A stretch of 64,000 nucleotides of DNA, taken from contig NZ_CP029256.1 in NCBI RefSeq assembly GCF_003628755.1, positions 1,445,585-1,509,584 on the forward strand, given 5' to 3'. Numbering within the stretch: position 1 is the first letter of the stretch; each line of letters begins with the position of its first letter. Positions 43,989 to 53,377 of the stretch are shown piece after piece. The translations under genes were made by a program, and so were the position numbers. Below the pieces are notes generated by a model. That model was not told where the DNA came from. It did not search any database and saw nothing but the letters and a program-made list of their open reading frames with translations. The stretch is from Christensenella minuta (GTDB taxonomy: Bacteria; Bacillota; Clostridia; Christensenellales; Christensenellaceae).

Positions 43989-45603
43989 GGCTCTGCTCCT
44001 TTCTGCGGCGGGGTTCCTCCCGGCGCAAAATCTGGTCGATGTTCCGCTTGACGGTCTGCAACTCCGCATACCGCTGTTTCTGTTCGTGGTAGGTGTTATA
44101 CAGGCCGGATTTCTTGGAAACAAGCTGCTCGATCTCGTCCCGCAACGCTTTCCGGGCGGGCAGCTTGGTAATACCATGCGCCTTGAAATACCGGGCGGCT
44201 GCGTCGGCTATGATAAAGTCGCTCTCATGCGCCTGCCGGTATGCGGCGCGGGCTTTCTCGGATTTCTGCGCTTTCAGCCCGTCGCGGGCGGGCTTGGTCT
44301 TGGCGTAGGCAAGCACCTGCCGCTGCAACTCCTTTTTCCCTTGTAGCTTCGTTTCCAGTGCTTTCAGTTCGCCGCTGGTCTGGCGCATTTCCTGATAGGC
44401 AGTATCAACGGCGGCTTCTAACTGCTCCGGGGAAGTAAAGCCGTATTCCTGATACACATTCAGCGTCGCGGCCATCTGTTTGAGGTTGTGCATGGTCGCC
44501 CAGCGTTCATAGCCCCGGCCTTTGCCCTCGGCTTTCTTCTGCTCAATGTCCACAAGCCGCTGCACATTCGGGGCGGTTCGGGCGGCTCTGTCTGCCCGCA
44601 GTTGGTCTTTGATAGAGGGCGGCGTACTGGATATAGCTGCGGCCTTTTCTGCGGTTCTGGCGGCGTTCTGTTCCAAAACGGCAAGGACAGCGGCGCGTTC
44701 AAAATCGTCGCCCAGCTTGCGGGCGGTAATGGGCTTTGTCCTGTCTGGCGTGAGGTAACTAAGCCGCCCCCGGCTCTCCTTGACGGCCACGCCCTCCCGC
44801 AGCAGCAGAGAGGAAAAGTCCTCGAATGAGGCCGCCGCAGACAGCGCGGCGCGTATGGTCTGCCGCAGCTTCTCCTTGTTCGTTTCAAACTTGGTCTGCC
44901 GGGGCGTGATACCGCCTGCAATCATGGGGGCGTTCTGCTTATCCAGCGCGGCCTGTCCCTTTTTCTGCGCCCAATACTCTCGGTCTGTGACGCGGTTCTT
45001 GCTGCCGTTCAAGAGGTCGATTTGATAAAGCCCCTCCCGGTGGCACATCTCCATGACTTCGGACTTGAAGTAGCGCAAGGCCGCGTCGGTACAGCGGTGC
45101 TTGCACCCGGCTTTCGTGTCGGCTGGCCTGTCCATGTAGGGCAGGAACGGCACTTCCTCAATCCGCAGGCTGTTAATGACGATATGCACATGGATATTGC
45201 CGCTGTGGTTATGCCCGTCCGGGTGAGTGCATACAAGGGCTTGGTGGCCGGGGAAATGTTCGGCGCAAAACTTCTCGCCCAATGCCTGCGCCCGGTCTAC
45301 GGTCAAGCCGTTGTCCGGCCCGTCCCGTGGGTCAAAGCTGATGATATAGTGGTGGCTTTTCACATCTTCCCGCCGCTGGTTTTTCTCATAGCGGAGATTT
45401 GCCCGCATACACGCAACGGCAAAATCCTCCCCGCCGCAGTTCAGCGTGGACAGCCGGTAGTCCTCGCGGGGGATAAGCCTGCCGGTTTCATCAAGGACGG
45501 GCTTCATGGTAAACTCGTCATGCTCAAACAGCAGATACTGTTCGGCGGCTCCGTAGTCGGCGTTTTTAGAGTTGATATGCTTGAGTGTTGCCAACCGCGT
45601 CAC
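43978..45603 (-). CDS. MOBP-type relaxase of the serine-recombinase element
   Basis: 541 residues. LATLKHINSKNADYGAAEQYL start, KSHHYIISFDPRD, and the metal motif HNHSGNIHVHIVINSLR. C-terminal coiled region from about 340 on, homologous to the orphaned tail of the ICE relaxase. Nicks the element's oriT so it can be mobilised by an ICE channel. Confidence 0.93.
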   Translation of the reverse strand: MTRLATLKHINSKNADYGAAEQYLLFEHDEFTMKPVLDETGRLIPREDYRLSTLNCGGEDFAVACMRANLRYEKNQRREDVKSHHYIISFDPRDGPDNGLTVDRAQALGEKFCAEHFPGHQALVCTHPDGHNHSGNIHVHIVINSLRIEEVPFLPYMDRPADTKAGCKHRCTDAALRYFKSEVMEMCHREGLYQIDLLNGSKNRVTDREYWAQKKGQAALDKQNAPMIAGGITPRQTKFETNKEKLRQTIRAALSAAASFEDFSSLLLREGVAVKESRGRLSYLTPDRTKPITARKLGDDFERAAVLAVLEQNAARTAEKAAAISSTPPSIKDQLRADRAARTAPNVQRLVDIEQKKAEGKGRGYERWATMHNLKQMAATLNVYQEYGFTSPEQLEAAVDTAYQEMRQTSGELKALETKLQGKKELQRQVLAYAKTKPARDGLKAQKSEKARAAYRQAHESDFIIADAAARYFKAHGITKLPARKALRDEIEQLVSKKSGLYNTYHEQKQRYAELQTVKRNIDQILRREEPRRRKEQSHER

Positions 45604-45964
45604 CTACTTTCTGTAAGACTTCATACTTGAGGGCGGCAAGGTCGGCTATGGCGGCGCGTACCTCGCCGGACAGCGCGTTGTAGGGTGCGCCGTACTCGTT
45701 CAGACACCGGGCTATCTGGTTAAGGTTGCCGCCGATTTTGCCGTACTCGGCTGTGAGTTTCCCGACAGCGGAAAGCAGCTCGTCATTGACCGCTGATACA
45801 TGGATAACGGGGCGTATGGCGGTGCGCCGTATCGCCTGCCGGAGAAATTCGGACTGGCTGATACCATAGGGCGCAAGCCGCGCTGTGAAGTCGGCGTATT
45901 CATCTTCGGACAGCCGGGTTTTCACAACGCGGCTGCGGTGGGGTGTGTTGTATCGCTTCGGCAT
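45566..45964 (-). CDS. mobC: MobC-like relaxosome protein
   Basis: 132 residues from ATG 45964 after GAGGAGG. RHH part VVKTRLSEDEYADFTARLAPYG, SEFLRQAIRR, then MobC signature LTAEYGKIGGNLNQIARCLNEYG. Overlaps the relaxase start by 38 bases. Confidence 0.92.
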   Translation of the reverse strand: MPKRYNTPHRSRVVKTRLSEDEYADFTARLAPYGISQSEFLRQAIRRTAIRPVIHVSAVNDELLSAVGKLTAEYGKIGGNLNQIARCLNEYGAPYNALSGEVRAAIADLAALKYEVLQKVGDAVGNTQAYQL

Positions 45965-45992
45965 AGGCTGAAAACCTCCTCTCACTATTCCT

Positions 45993-46190
45993 ATTGCTGA
46001 ATTTTTTCGGATTTTGGGCGGAGAATTTTTCCCCTCACTCCTCCTATTGGGCAACTTTTTTCTACTTTGGGCGGAGAAATCTCTCTACCCCTTTCATTGC
46101 TGAACTTTTCGGGAAATAACAAAAATTTTTTTGCGTTTGGGGTAAAAAACTCTCTACTTCTCCCATTGGGCAACTTTTTGGAAAATAACA
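45993..46190. repeat. Four alternating degenerate repeats upstream of mobC
   Basis: ATTGCTGAA..TTTT-CGG (45993, 46096) alternates with ATTGGGCAACTTTTT (46046, 46165) in an ABAB order with spacing 53, 50 and 69. Each is followed by TTTGGG and a pyrimidine stretch. No coding. May be MobC or relaxase binding sites next to oriT. Confidence 0.55.
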
Positions 46191-46209
46191 AAAACTGTTT
46201 TCAGTTTTT

Positions 46210-46310
46210 TCGCCCGCAAGGGCGCAAAGCAGGGTTTGGGGAAGGCACTCCCCAACAAGTTTCCCGCGAGGGGCAAAACCGCAGAATTGCGGATTTTGGC
46301 ACCGTGGTAG
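46210..46310 (-). other. oriT: oriT-like region of the serine-recombinase element
   Basis: On the minus strand: hairpin CCGCA/TGCGG, TTTGCCCC, ACTTGTTGGGG and CCCCAAACCC, in the order seen in the two other oriT-like sites. It lies upstream of mobC-relaxase. The GGAAGTGT repeat is not clear here. The interval 46311-46610 holds no recognised gene. Confidence 0.55.
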
Positions 46311-46620
46311 AAACTTGCTCTCCGTGACTGCAAACTTTCTCTCACTTCCGTCCGCCACTTTTTTGGAAAACTGCAACCACAAAAGTTTGTTTCTCTTTTT
46401 CTGCTACTACTAATCCTGTAAAGGGCATTCCTGCCCGCTTTCGCTAAAATGACACCGGACGCAGTGGTTTCTACCCGGTGTTGGAGAAATCCTTTCTCTT
46501 TGCCCTCTACTACGGGTAAATGCTCCAAATGCCAAACACCAGGGCAGAAAAATTCCCTCCTCGCTTACTACTACAACCGGCAGGGGGCAAAATGGCCGGG
46601 AGCGGAGCCGGACAACAAAA

Positions 46621-46654
46621 AAAGCAGTAAATCTTTTTCAAGACTTACTGCTTT
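46621..46654 (-). terminator. Terminator after the HTH gene
   Basis: AAAGCAGTAA / TTACTGCTTT hairpin followed by TTTTTGTTG on the minus strand. Confidence 0.85.
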
Positions 46655-46689
46655 CGCTGGCCGCGTCGGTGGCGGCTGGTATTCAGTTT

Positions 46690-46902
46690 TTATGACTTGT
46701 CCGGTGGTTCGTCAAGCCGGAACTTGAATTGACAGTCAATTAACCGCTGCTTTACATAGTCCTCCACCTCGGCGTTGACCTGCCCGTTCACTTTTGAGAA
46801 ATAGCGGATATATCCGGCGTAGTGGAGCAGGACAGCGTTCACGGCTTCTGGGTCGCCCTCACGGGCTTTGAGGATTGTTTCATAGGGGAGAAGTCTACTC
46901 AT
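46690..46902 (-). CDS. Helix-turn-helix regulator (Tn916 Orf8-like)
   Basis: 70 residues: LLPYETILKAREGDPEAVNAVLLHYAGYIRYFS, then VEDYVKQRLIDCQFKFR. Third member of this family in the window. Overlaps the sigma gene stop by eight bases. Confidence 0.88.
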   Translation of the reverse strand: MSRLLPYETILKAREGDPEAVNAVLLHYAGYIRYFSKVNGQVNAEVEDYVKQRLIDCQFKFRLDEPPDKS

Positions 46903-47317
46903 ACCGGCTCACCCCCATTTCTTCGCGTAGCCGCTGCAAGGCAAGCTGGATATGCCGCCCCGCTGTGCTGCGTGACCGGCCAATACACGCGCCGATCACG
47001 CGCTGCGGCTGGCGCAGAAAGTAATAGCGCAGGATTTCTTCCCGCGTCTGCTCCGGCAAAACAGAGATCGCGTCGGCAAGGGCGGCGTTGCAGAGCAGGA
47101 CGGTCTGACCGCAGACGGTAAATGGGTATTCCTCGTCCGGCTCCGACGCGGCAAACTGGACAAACTTCTCGTTCATCAGATAGTCAAGGGAAACTTGCCG
47201 TTCCCATTGCCGTTTAAGCTTCAAAATCTTGTCCAAGGCGGCACAGCGGATAACAGTCTTGCAAAAGGCGTTGTACCTGCGCTGGATATATTCTTGATAG
47301 GCTATCTGGTCGGTCAT
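46895..47317 (-). CDS. Sigma-70-like regulatory factor (Tn916 Orf7-like)
   Basis: 140 residues from ATG 47317 after AGAAAGGGG. YIQRRYNAFCKTVIRCAALD and region 4 LPEQTREEILRYYFLRQPQRVIGACIGRSRSTAGRHI. Element-specific transcription regulator paired with the HTH gene. Confidence 0.88.
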   Translation of the reverse strand: MTDQIAYQEYIQRRYNAFCKTVIRCAALDKILKLKRQWERQVSLDYLMNEKFVQFAASEPDEEYPFTVCGQTVLLCNAALADAISVLPEQTREEILRYYFLRQPQRVIGACIGRSRSTAGRHIQLALQRLREEMGVSRYE

Positions 47318-47488
47318 GGAAATTCCCCTTTCTGAATAATAGTGCGGGGCGGTGGCACTTCTTGCTGTCGCCCCTTGATTGCCTACCAGCAAAGGCGGGC
47401 GGGGCTGTCAACGGCTGCGCATATGCGCCGTTCATCTTGACCGTTGACTGGCTCGGCTGGGTTTGCTATTTACCCGACAAACTTGAAT

Positions 47489-48256
47489 TTATTTTAAGCT
47501 ATCACGTTTTACCTTCTTAAGCCTTACTATCATTACCATAGGAATTTCTTTGTTGGTTTTAAAACATTCTTCATAAAATCCATCAATGACAAATCCAGCT
47601 CTAAAACAAAGGTTAAAAATATCTTGTATGGAACGATGATAATAAATCTGCTCTTTCGGTTGCCCTTCAATCGCTATATCATAGTAACTGTGCGGTGTCA
47701 TATATTTTTCAGTCAACGTGACAAAACAAGGGTGTTGCGTTGCAAAGACAAAAATTCCGCTTTCCTGCAACAGTTCATAAACAGCCATAAGAAGTGGTTC
47801 AATATCCGTAATATCCATAATTGCCATATTAGAAACTGCTTTCGTAAAGGCTCGATTTCTTTTTAATTCTAATATACTTTTTCTATCGGTCGCATCCGCC
47901 ACACAAAATTCAATTTGTTTTGCATATTGTGATTGCCGTCTTTTAGCCAATTCTATCATTTTTTTGCTGTAATCAAAAGCGACAACCGAAGCGCCTCTTT
48001 GTGCAAGATACGAAGAATAATTTCCATTGCCACACGCAATATCCAAAATGTAATCCGCAGGATTAGGAGATAGAAGTTCCGTTACTTTGGGACGCACTAC
48101 CTCTCTGTGAAATTCATTAGATTCGTCACCCATTGCATTATCCCAAAATTGTGCGTTCTCCTCCCAGATTTTTTTACTTTCCTCTGTTCCCATGTTCTCT
48201 CCCACTCCCCAAATTTGCTTTTTTGCTTCCATTAAATCTTCCTTACTATATTCCAT
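47489..48256 (-). CDS. Class I SAM-dependent methyltransferase
   Basis: 255 residues. YILDIACGNGNYSSYLAQRGASVVAFDYSKKMIELA is motif I/post I; ADATD and SNMAIMDI follow. Substrate unknown; such genes often accompany tet(W). Start at 48256 after GGAGGG, 50 bases behind tet(W). More AT-rich than tet(W). Confidence 0.88.
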   Translation of the reverse strand: MEYSKEDLMEAKKQIWGVGENMGTEESKKIWEENAQFWDNAMGDESNEFHREVVRPKVTELLSPNPADYILDIACGNGNYSSYLAQRGASVVAFDYSKKMIELAKRRQSQYAKQIEFCVADATDRKSILELKRNRAFTKAVSNMAIMDITDIEPLLMAVYELLQESGIFVFATQHPCFVTLTEKYMTPHSYYDIAIEGQPKEQIYYHRSIQDIFNLCFRAGFVIDGFYEECFKTNKEIPMVMIVRLKKVKRDSLK

Positions 48257-48306
48257 TGTTACCCTCCATAACTTCTGATTGTTGCCGTCTTGACGATTAT
48301 GTATCT

Positions 48307-50226
48307 TTACATTACCTTCTGAAACATATGGCGCACCTTGTCCAGGCGGCTGTTTGGACGGCGGGGCTGGATGACCGGCTGACCGACAGCGGCCTGATAT
48401 CCTTTCAGCTCTGTAAGGCATACGCTCCGCCCGTTGGTGTAAAAGGCCAGATCAGTACGGTATGCCTGTATACAGCGGGCGGGAATCTCGCCAGTAAAGA
48501 CAACTTCATCCTTTTTTACCTGGGCCGTTTCGATGGTGGCACAGTATTTCGGTGCATCATGATAAGCCCTGGAAAGGTATTCCTGGGGCGCATAGAGGAT
48601 GAAGGAGAGATAAGGTTCCAGCAGCTGCGTCCCCGATTCCTTCAATGCCTGTTCCAATACAATCGGGGCCAATGAGCGGAAGTCCGCCGGCGTGCTGACC
48701 GGACTGTAATAAAGCCCGTATTCAAAGCAAATCTTACAGTCCGTTACGTTCCAGCCGAACAAGCCCTGCTCCAGCCCGTAACGGATACCATCCCTGACAG
48801 CGTTTTGAAAACTCTGGTTCAAGTATCCCAGCGAAACCCGGCTCTCGTATTGTACACCGGAGCCAAGCGAGAGTGGTGTAACAGACAGTCCTATGGATGC
48901 CCAAAACGGGTTGGGCGGCACCTCGATATGGATGGTGTGGCTGGCTGCTTTGAGCGGCCGCTCCATATAAATGACGGAGGGTTCCTTTACCACTGTTTCA
49001 AGCTTGTATTTTTCCGACAGCAAAGCGGAAACAACCTCCAACTGCACCCGGCCCAAAAAAGAAAGAATGATCTCATGGGTGATGGAATCCACTTCGCAAC
49101 GCAAAAGCGGGTCAGTATCCGCAAGTTGCGTAAGAGCGTCCAGCAGCCGTTCTCTTTGCGCTGCCGTTTTCGGCGCAATCGTCGTCCGCAGCATGGGGAG
49201 GGGGTCCTCGCGCCACCTTTTACGAGGGAGCCGGGTTTGGTCCCCTAATACATCGTTTAACCTCACGCTGTCGCTGGGAAGGATAACAATTTCACCCTGA
49301 TAAGCGGTGTCTGTCCGAACAATTTCCCCTTTGGATGGAATACGCATCTCTGTGATTTTCAGCTTTTCTCTCCCGGCCAGGGCCACCGTATCCCGCAGGC
49401 GCAGCGTTCCGCTGTATAACCGTAGATAGACACGCCGCTGGCCGCAATCGGTGTACTCAACCTTGAAAACGCTGCCGCATAGGGCGGCGCCCCCCTGTTC
49501 CCCAATCGGTTGGAACAGCCCTGTCACCGCATCCATCAACGGTTGAATGCCAAGGCCATTTTTGGCGCTGCCATGATAGACTGGGAACAGGGAGGCGTCT
49601 TGAACCCGCTGCTGTTCCTCCCGCGCAAGTTTTTCCCGGCTGATTGGTTCTCCTGCGATATACTTTTCCAATAATTCATCGTTATTTTCGATGACCGCAT
49701 CCCATGCTTCTATGTCGGTATTTTCCTCCAGGACTATTTCCGGGGACAGCGACACCGTCTGCTTGATGATAATATCGGCGGAGAGCTTATCCCGAACAGA
49801 CTGAACCACGCTCTGCAAATCAACGCCAGCCTGGTCGATCTTGTTGATAAAGATAACGGTGGGAATGTTCATTTTCCGCAGGGCATGGAACAGAATACGG
49901 GTCTGGGCCTGCACGCCATCTTTAGCGGAGATCACCAAGATGGCCCCATCTAAAACAGCCAAAGAGCGGTACACCTCCGCCAAAAAATCCATGTGGCCGG
50001 GCGTATCCACAATGTTAACTTTACATCTGTGCCACTGGAAGGAAGTGACTGCCGCTTGAATGGTAATCCCACGCTGCCGCTCCAAAAACATGGTGTCCGT
50101 CCTCGTTGTCCCTTTTTCGACGCTCCCCGGTTCTGAAATGGCTCCGCTGGCATATAGCAGGCTCTCCGTCAAGGTCGTCTTTCCAGCGTCTACATGGGCA
50201 AGAATTCCAATATTGATTATTTTCAT
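48307..50226 (-). CDS. tet(W): Tetracycline resistance ribosomal protection protein Tet(W)
   Basis: 639 residues, the Tet(W) length. GTPase motifs [28 protein letters not shown]-like domains to the end ([13 protein letters not shown]). It removes tetracycline from the ribosome. The sequence follows Tet(W) rather than Tet(O) or Tet(M) as I recall them (for example [12 protein letters not shown]). RBS GGGAGG before ATG 50226. Confidence 0.93.
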   Translation of the reverse strand: MKIINIGILAHVDAGKTTLTESLLYASGAISEPGSVEKGTTRTDTMFLERQRGITIQAAVTSFQWHRCKVNIVDTPGHMDFLAEVYRSLAVLDGAILVISAKDGVQAQTRILFHALRKMNIPTVIFINKIDQAGVDLQSVVQSVRDKLSADIIIKQTVSLSPEIVLEENTDIEAWDAVIENNDELLEKYIAGEPISREKLAREEQQRVQDASLFPVYHGSAKNGLGIQPLMDAVTGLFQPIGEQGGAALCGSVFKVEYTDCGQRRVYLRLYSGTLRLRDTVALAGREKLKITEMRIPSKGEIVRTDTAYQGEIVILPSDSVRLNDVLGDQTRLPRKRWREDPLPMLRTTIAPKTAAQRERLLDALTQLADTDPLLRCEVDSITHEIILSFLGRVQLEVVSALLSEKYKLETVVKEPSVIYMERPLKAASHTIHIEVPPNPFWASIGLSVTPLSLGSGVQYESRVSLGYLNQSFQNAVRDGIRYGLEQGLFGWNVTDCKICFEYGLYYSPVSTPADFRSLAPIVLEQALKESGTQLLEPYLSFILYAPQEYLSRAYHDAPKYCATIETAQVKKDEVVFTGEIPARCIQAYRTDLAFYTNGRSVCLTELKGYQAAVGQPVIQPRRPNSRLDKVRHMFQKVM

Positions 50227-50260
50227 GTGATTGTCCTCCCTTTACAGCCCCAAAGGGCAT

Positions 50261-50300
50261 AAAAATCCCCAGCAGTAAAATACTTTTACCACTGGGGATT
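50261..50300 (-). promoter_or_regulatory. tet(W) leader attenuator hairpin
   Basis: AATCCCCAG..TAAAA / TTTTA..CTGGGGATT followed by TTTTT on the minus strand, between a leader peptide and tet(W). It has the shape of a terminator, as in tet(M)-type transcription attenuation. Confidence 0.8.
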
Positions 50301-50330
50301 ATAAGTTGCGGACATACACATATACAGCAT
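50286..50330 (-). CDS. tet(W) leader peptide
   Basis: 14 codons, MLYMCMSATYNPQW, ending inside the 5' arm of the attenuator. In the tet(M) family, ribosome behaviour on such a peptide under tetracycline sets readthrough. Confidence 0.7.
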   Translation of the reverse strand: MLYMCMSATYNPQW

Positions 50331-50587
50331 ACACCTGTTTGTGATTGCTGTTTTTGGGGATATGTCAAAATTGATAAGGCAAAAGTATTCTTAAATTGGG
50401 TACAAAAAACTAAGCCCCTACAAAAGGAGCTATCATAATCCTTTGTTCCCACTATTTGATTATAGTTTTATTTAAGAATACCTTGCCGCATATTTTTTAC
50501 TCCTTTTCTGGATTAAATCATTGTATCACATCAGTTTTAGGAAAGCAAGTACCTAAAAGAAATTTTTCTTCCCCTTATATGTAACAA
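50331..50587. promoter_or_regulatory. Upstream region of tet(W)
   Basis: No gene. An inverted repeat AAGTATTCTTAAAT / ATTTAAGAATACCTT spans 50382-50486, as known upstream of tet genes in Tn916-type elements. Promoter boxes were not assigned with confidence. Confidence 0.45.
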
Positions 50588-50791
50588 TCATACCGGCTTC
50601 CTAGCGTTCAGAATGTTTTCTGCTGTCTGCTGTGGTGTTTGGTTGGAATTGTCCAACCAAAAGCCGATCCGTGGTGTTGTCTGCATTTTACTAAATACAA
50701 ATTCAATGTATACAGAAAGATATAAGGAGTGGGAGGGATTCCGCCGTAGTTGGCATTGTAGGAAAATCCAAAAGTTTAGATTTTCCCACAA
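50588..50791 (-). pseudogene. Possible C-terminal remnant of a P-loop kinase
   Basis: The frame ends FWLDNSNQTPQQTAENILNA, a pattern seen at the end of small AAA/kinase-like proteins. The rest of the frame is not convincing. Treat as a decayed fragment near the element's right end. Confidence 0.3.
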
Positions 50792-50866
50792 TGCTTATCT
50801 TTTGGTCTTTGGTTCGGAATAGTGTAGTGCTGGCGGTCTATCTCTTGTTTTCGGTTGCTTGCTTCC

Positions 50867-51007
50867 TTACCGTACATGAGCATTAGCGGCGGGATTGTCG
50901 TTGCCGTAGCCCTCTAAAAGATTGACAAGACCCCAAATTGCAAGACCCGCGCCCAGCGCGATTACAAGCATTTGCAATACCTTTACTGCTTCTGTAAAAA
51001 ATTCCAT
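50867..51007 (-). pseudogene. maff2, 5' fragment
   Basis: MEFFTEAVKVLQMLVIALGAGLAIWGLVNLLEGYGNDNPAA is the N-terminal part of a Maff2-family membrane protein. It runs into the inserted element after codon 40 and stops five codons later. The other half is at 39780-39872. Confidence 0.9.
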
Positions 51008-51052
51008 ATGTTTCATTCATCCTTTCATGAAATAGAAAAGGGGGCGTGATCT

Positions 51053-52810
51053 TCACGCCCCCATGTCGTATAGGTCAAACACTGTATCTGGCTTGACCCT
51101 TAACCTTGTGCTTAAAAACTGTTCAATGTTGAATGTGTTCCGCTCGTCGTAATCGGCAAGATATTTGTAATTCGGGTGTTTTGTAATATCGTACTTATCC
51201 GAATAAAACGGACGTACACCGCGCACTTGTAAAATACATTTCCCGCCGTCCATTACTGCAAGCTGATCTTTTGTCATCAACTCCTTTCCAATTTTTTGAT
51301 AATTCAGTCCGTGGCTGATCTCGCGTCCTCTGTTTTCCGTTTCATTGAACAAGTCCACCGTTTCACGCCCCAATGCTTCGGAAATGTCTTTGATCGTGGA
51401 CGGTTCCCGACCCCCTAAAAATAAGGTGCTGTCCATACTCGCTATGATCGTTTCCGCATTGTCCTTGTAGGTAGCCTTGCATTGCGAATAGGCTTGATAG
51501 ATAGGACAAATGCTAATTCCGCGCGATCTTACCACACTTACAAGCCTTTCAAGCTGGTTAATTTTACCGATATTTCCCGCCTCGTCGATTAGACAGCGAA
51601 CATGAATAGGAAGCCGCCCGCCGTATACGTCATCGGCTTTTTCGCACAACAAATTAAATAGCTGGGAAAAGATAAGAGCCGCCAAAAATGAAAATGTTCC
51701 GTCTGTATCGGACAGGATAATAAACAGGGCGGTCTTTTCGTCGCCCAGCGTGTCAAGCTCCAATTCATCATAAGCCATAACTTCGCGTAGCTCCGCAATG
51801 TCAAAGGGAGAAAGCCGCGCACCACATGAAACCAAAATACTTTTTGCGGTTTTTCCTGCCGCAAGTTTATATTTCTTGTATTGCCTGACCGCGAAATGCT
51901 CTGGGGCTTTTTCTTCCAGCCGATCAAACATTAAATCAACTGCATTTTTAAAATTCTCGTCATCCTCGCGCACTTCGGAAGCGTCTATCATTTCCAGCAG
52001 GGTAATCATATTTTGTTCTTCTGCCGGGGCTTCGTAATGGATATATCCGATTAAAGCCGTGTAATATAGCCGCTCTGCCTTAACCCAAAAATCCTCACCC
52101 GCTTTTTCTCCCTCGCCTTTGGTATTCTCAATGATCGTATTAACCAGTTTCAAAATGTCTTTTTCACTGTGAATGTAGGCAAACGGGTTATAGTGCATTG
52201 ACTTTGAAAAATTGATCGTATTAAAAATCTTGATACGATACCCGGTCTGTTCAAGCATTTTTCCGCATTCAAGAATTACCGTTCCTTTGCTATCCGTCAC
52301 AACATATGAACTGTGACATTGCATAAGGTTTGGTTTCAAAAAAAAGCGCGTTTTTCCGCTCCCGCTTCCACCATACACTACAACGTTTTTATTCCGCGCG
52401 TACTTCGGATTTTTAGGGCGGTCGTTAAGCGTTAAGCCCTCGGTCTGCGTCAATATGACATTCTTTCGGGGGGCAGCGTCCATGAACGGCTTAATATCTG
52501 CCGGGGTTCCCCAGCGGGCATTCCCGTATTCCTCGCCTTTGCGGTATTTCTTTGCGTTTTTTCTTTTTGCATATAGAACAAGCAGGAGAGCCGCCGAAAC
52601 GATCACCGCAAATAGTAAATCCATGCCGTGTATACTGATTGGCGGGAAATCAAAAAGGTGCGGTAAATTCCGCACCGTGTTTGAGAGTTTGACCGCGCCC
52701 GTTCCGGCGGACAGGCGATAGACAAACCCTAGCTTATCCGCTATACAAAAAATAAGACTAAAAGGGAAAAGGAATAAGAGCCGCTTTTTTAGTCCGGGGG
52801 TAATCTTCAT
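51053..52810 (-). CDS. virD4: VirD4/TraG-type coupling protein
   Basis: 585 residues. Two N-terminal membrane segments (about 8-26 and 62-80), Walker A VYGGSGSGKTRFFLKPN, Walker B RCLIDEAGNIG, and ICPIYQAYSQ. It feeds the relaxase-DNA complex to the channel. ATGA overlap with pcfB. Confidence 0.95.
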   Translation of the reverse strand: MKITPGLKKRLLFLFPFSLIFCIADKLGFVYRLSAGTGAVKLSNTVRNLPHLFDFPPISIHGMDLLFAVIVSAALLLVLYAKRKNAKKYRKGEEYGNARWGTPADIKPFMDAAPRKNVILTQTEGLTLNDRPKNPKYARNKNVVVYGGSGSGKTRFFLKPNLMQCHSSYVVTDSKGTVILECGKMLEQTGYRIKIFNTINFSKSMHYNPFAYIHSEKDILKLVNTIIENTKGEGEKAGEDFWVKAERLYYTALIGYIHYEAPAEEQNMITLLEMIDASEVREDDENFKNAVDLMFDRLEEKAPEHFAVRQYKKYKLAAGKTAKSILVSCGARLSPFDIAELREVMAYDELELDTLGDEKTALFIILSDTDGTFSFLAALIFSQLFNLLCEKADDVYGGRLPIHVRCLIDEAGNIGKINQLERLVSVVRSRGISICPIYQAYSQCKATYKDNAETIIASMDSTLFLGGREPSTIKDISEALGRETVDLFNETENRGREISHGLNYQKIGKELMTKDQLAVMDGGKCILQVRGVRPFYSDKYDITKHPNYKYLADYDERNTFNIEQFLSTRLRVKPDTVFDLYDMGA

Positions 52811-53292
52811 CGGTCACGCCCCCTATCCCGTTTGATCGTCTTTGTCTTGACGCGATTTTTAGCCTGTTCTTTGAATTTTTTAAGCTGCTCCCGGACAGAG
52901 GGGCGTTCCTGCTTCTTTAACTTTTTGGCTGTAAACTCGCGGAAAGCAGCTTGCAAGGAATCAGCGTCTTTTCCCTTGAAGAACACCAACCACCGGGGTG
53001 GATTAACGGATTTATCCTTTTTTATGGAATAATCAACACCATATTTCCTTGCCGGACAGTCGAATGCTCTAATATTTTTGTCCGTGATCTCTATGCTTTC
53101 AACATTCCCATTTGTCGCCGCTTTAAGATGTTTTAAGCTCTGTTTCCCTTTGTAAATCTCCTTTCCTTTGTTATTTTTTGTCTTGCCCTGCATTGATATA
53201 AAACGTCGCATTGCATCACGTATCATATCCGCTGTTATCTTTGTTCCCCGCAAAATAAAACCAACGGCTTTTTCATTTACGCTTTCTTGCAA
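52807..53292 (-). CDS. pcfB: PcfB-like transfer protein (DUF3801)
   Basis: 161 residues from TTG 53292 (MQESVNEKAVGFILRGTKITADMIRDAMRRF, a PcfB-like beginning). The C-terminus is very basic. PcfB works with the coupling protein and relaxase. Overlaps a small upstream frame. Confidence 0.88.
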   Translation of the reverse strand: MQESVNEKAVGFILRGTKITADMIRDAMRRFISMQGKTKNNKGKEIYKGKQSLKHLKAATNGNVESIEITDKNIRAFDCPARKYGVDYSIKKDKSVNPPRWLVFFKGKDADSLQAAFREFTAKKLKKQERPSVREQLKKFKEQAKNRVKTKTIKRDRGRDR

Positions 53293-53363
53293 TCGTCATC
53301 ACCGCCGCCCGTGTCCTCTTGTTCCTGCTGGGTCTTTCCCAGCGATTCAATACACATAATCAT
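53277..53363 (-). CDS. Possible 28-residue peptide upstream of pcfB
   Basis: ATG at 53363 lies 11 bases after AAGGAGTG; peptide MIMCIESLGKTQ, then GGGDDDCKKA. It overlaps the TTG start of pcfB by 16 bases, suggesting translational coupling. Support is the ribosome-binding site only. Confidence 0.4.
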   Translation of the reverse strand: MIMCIESLGKTQQEQEDTGGGDDDCKKA

Positions 53364-53377
53364 ATAGCATCACTCCT

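Noticed and set aside
50613-50822. 69-residue plus-strand frame
   Set aside because: No ribosome-binding site, no similarity, and it lies in the non-coding tail of the tet(W) element.
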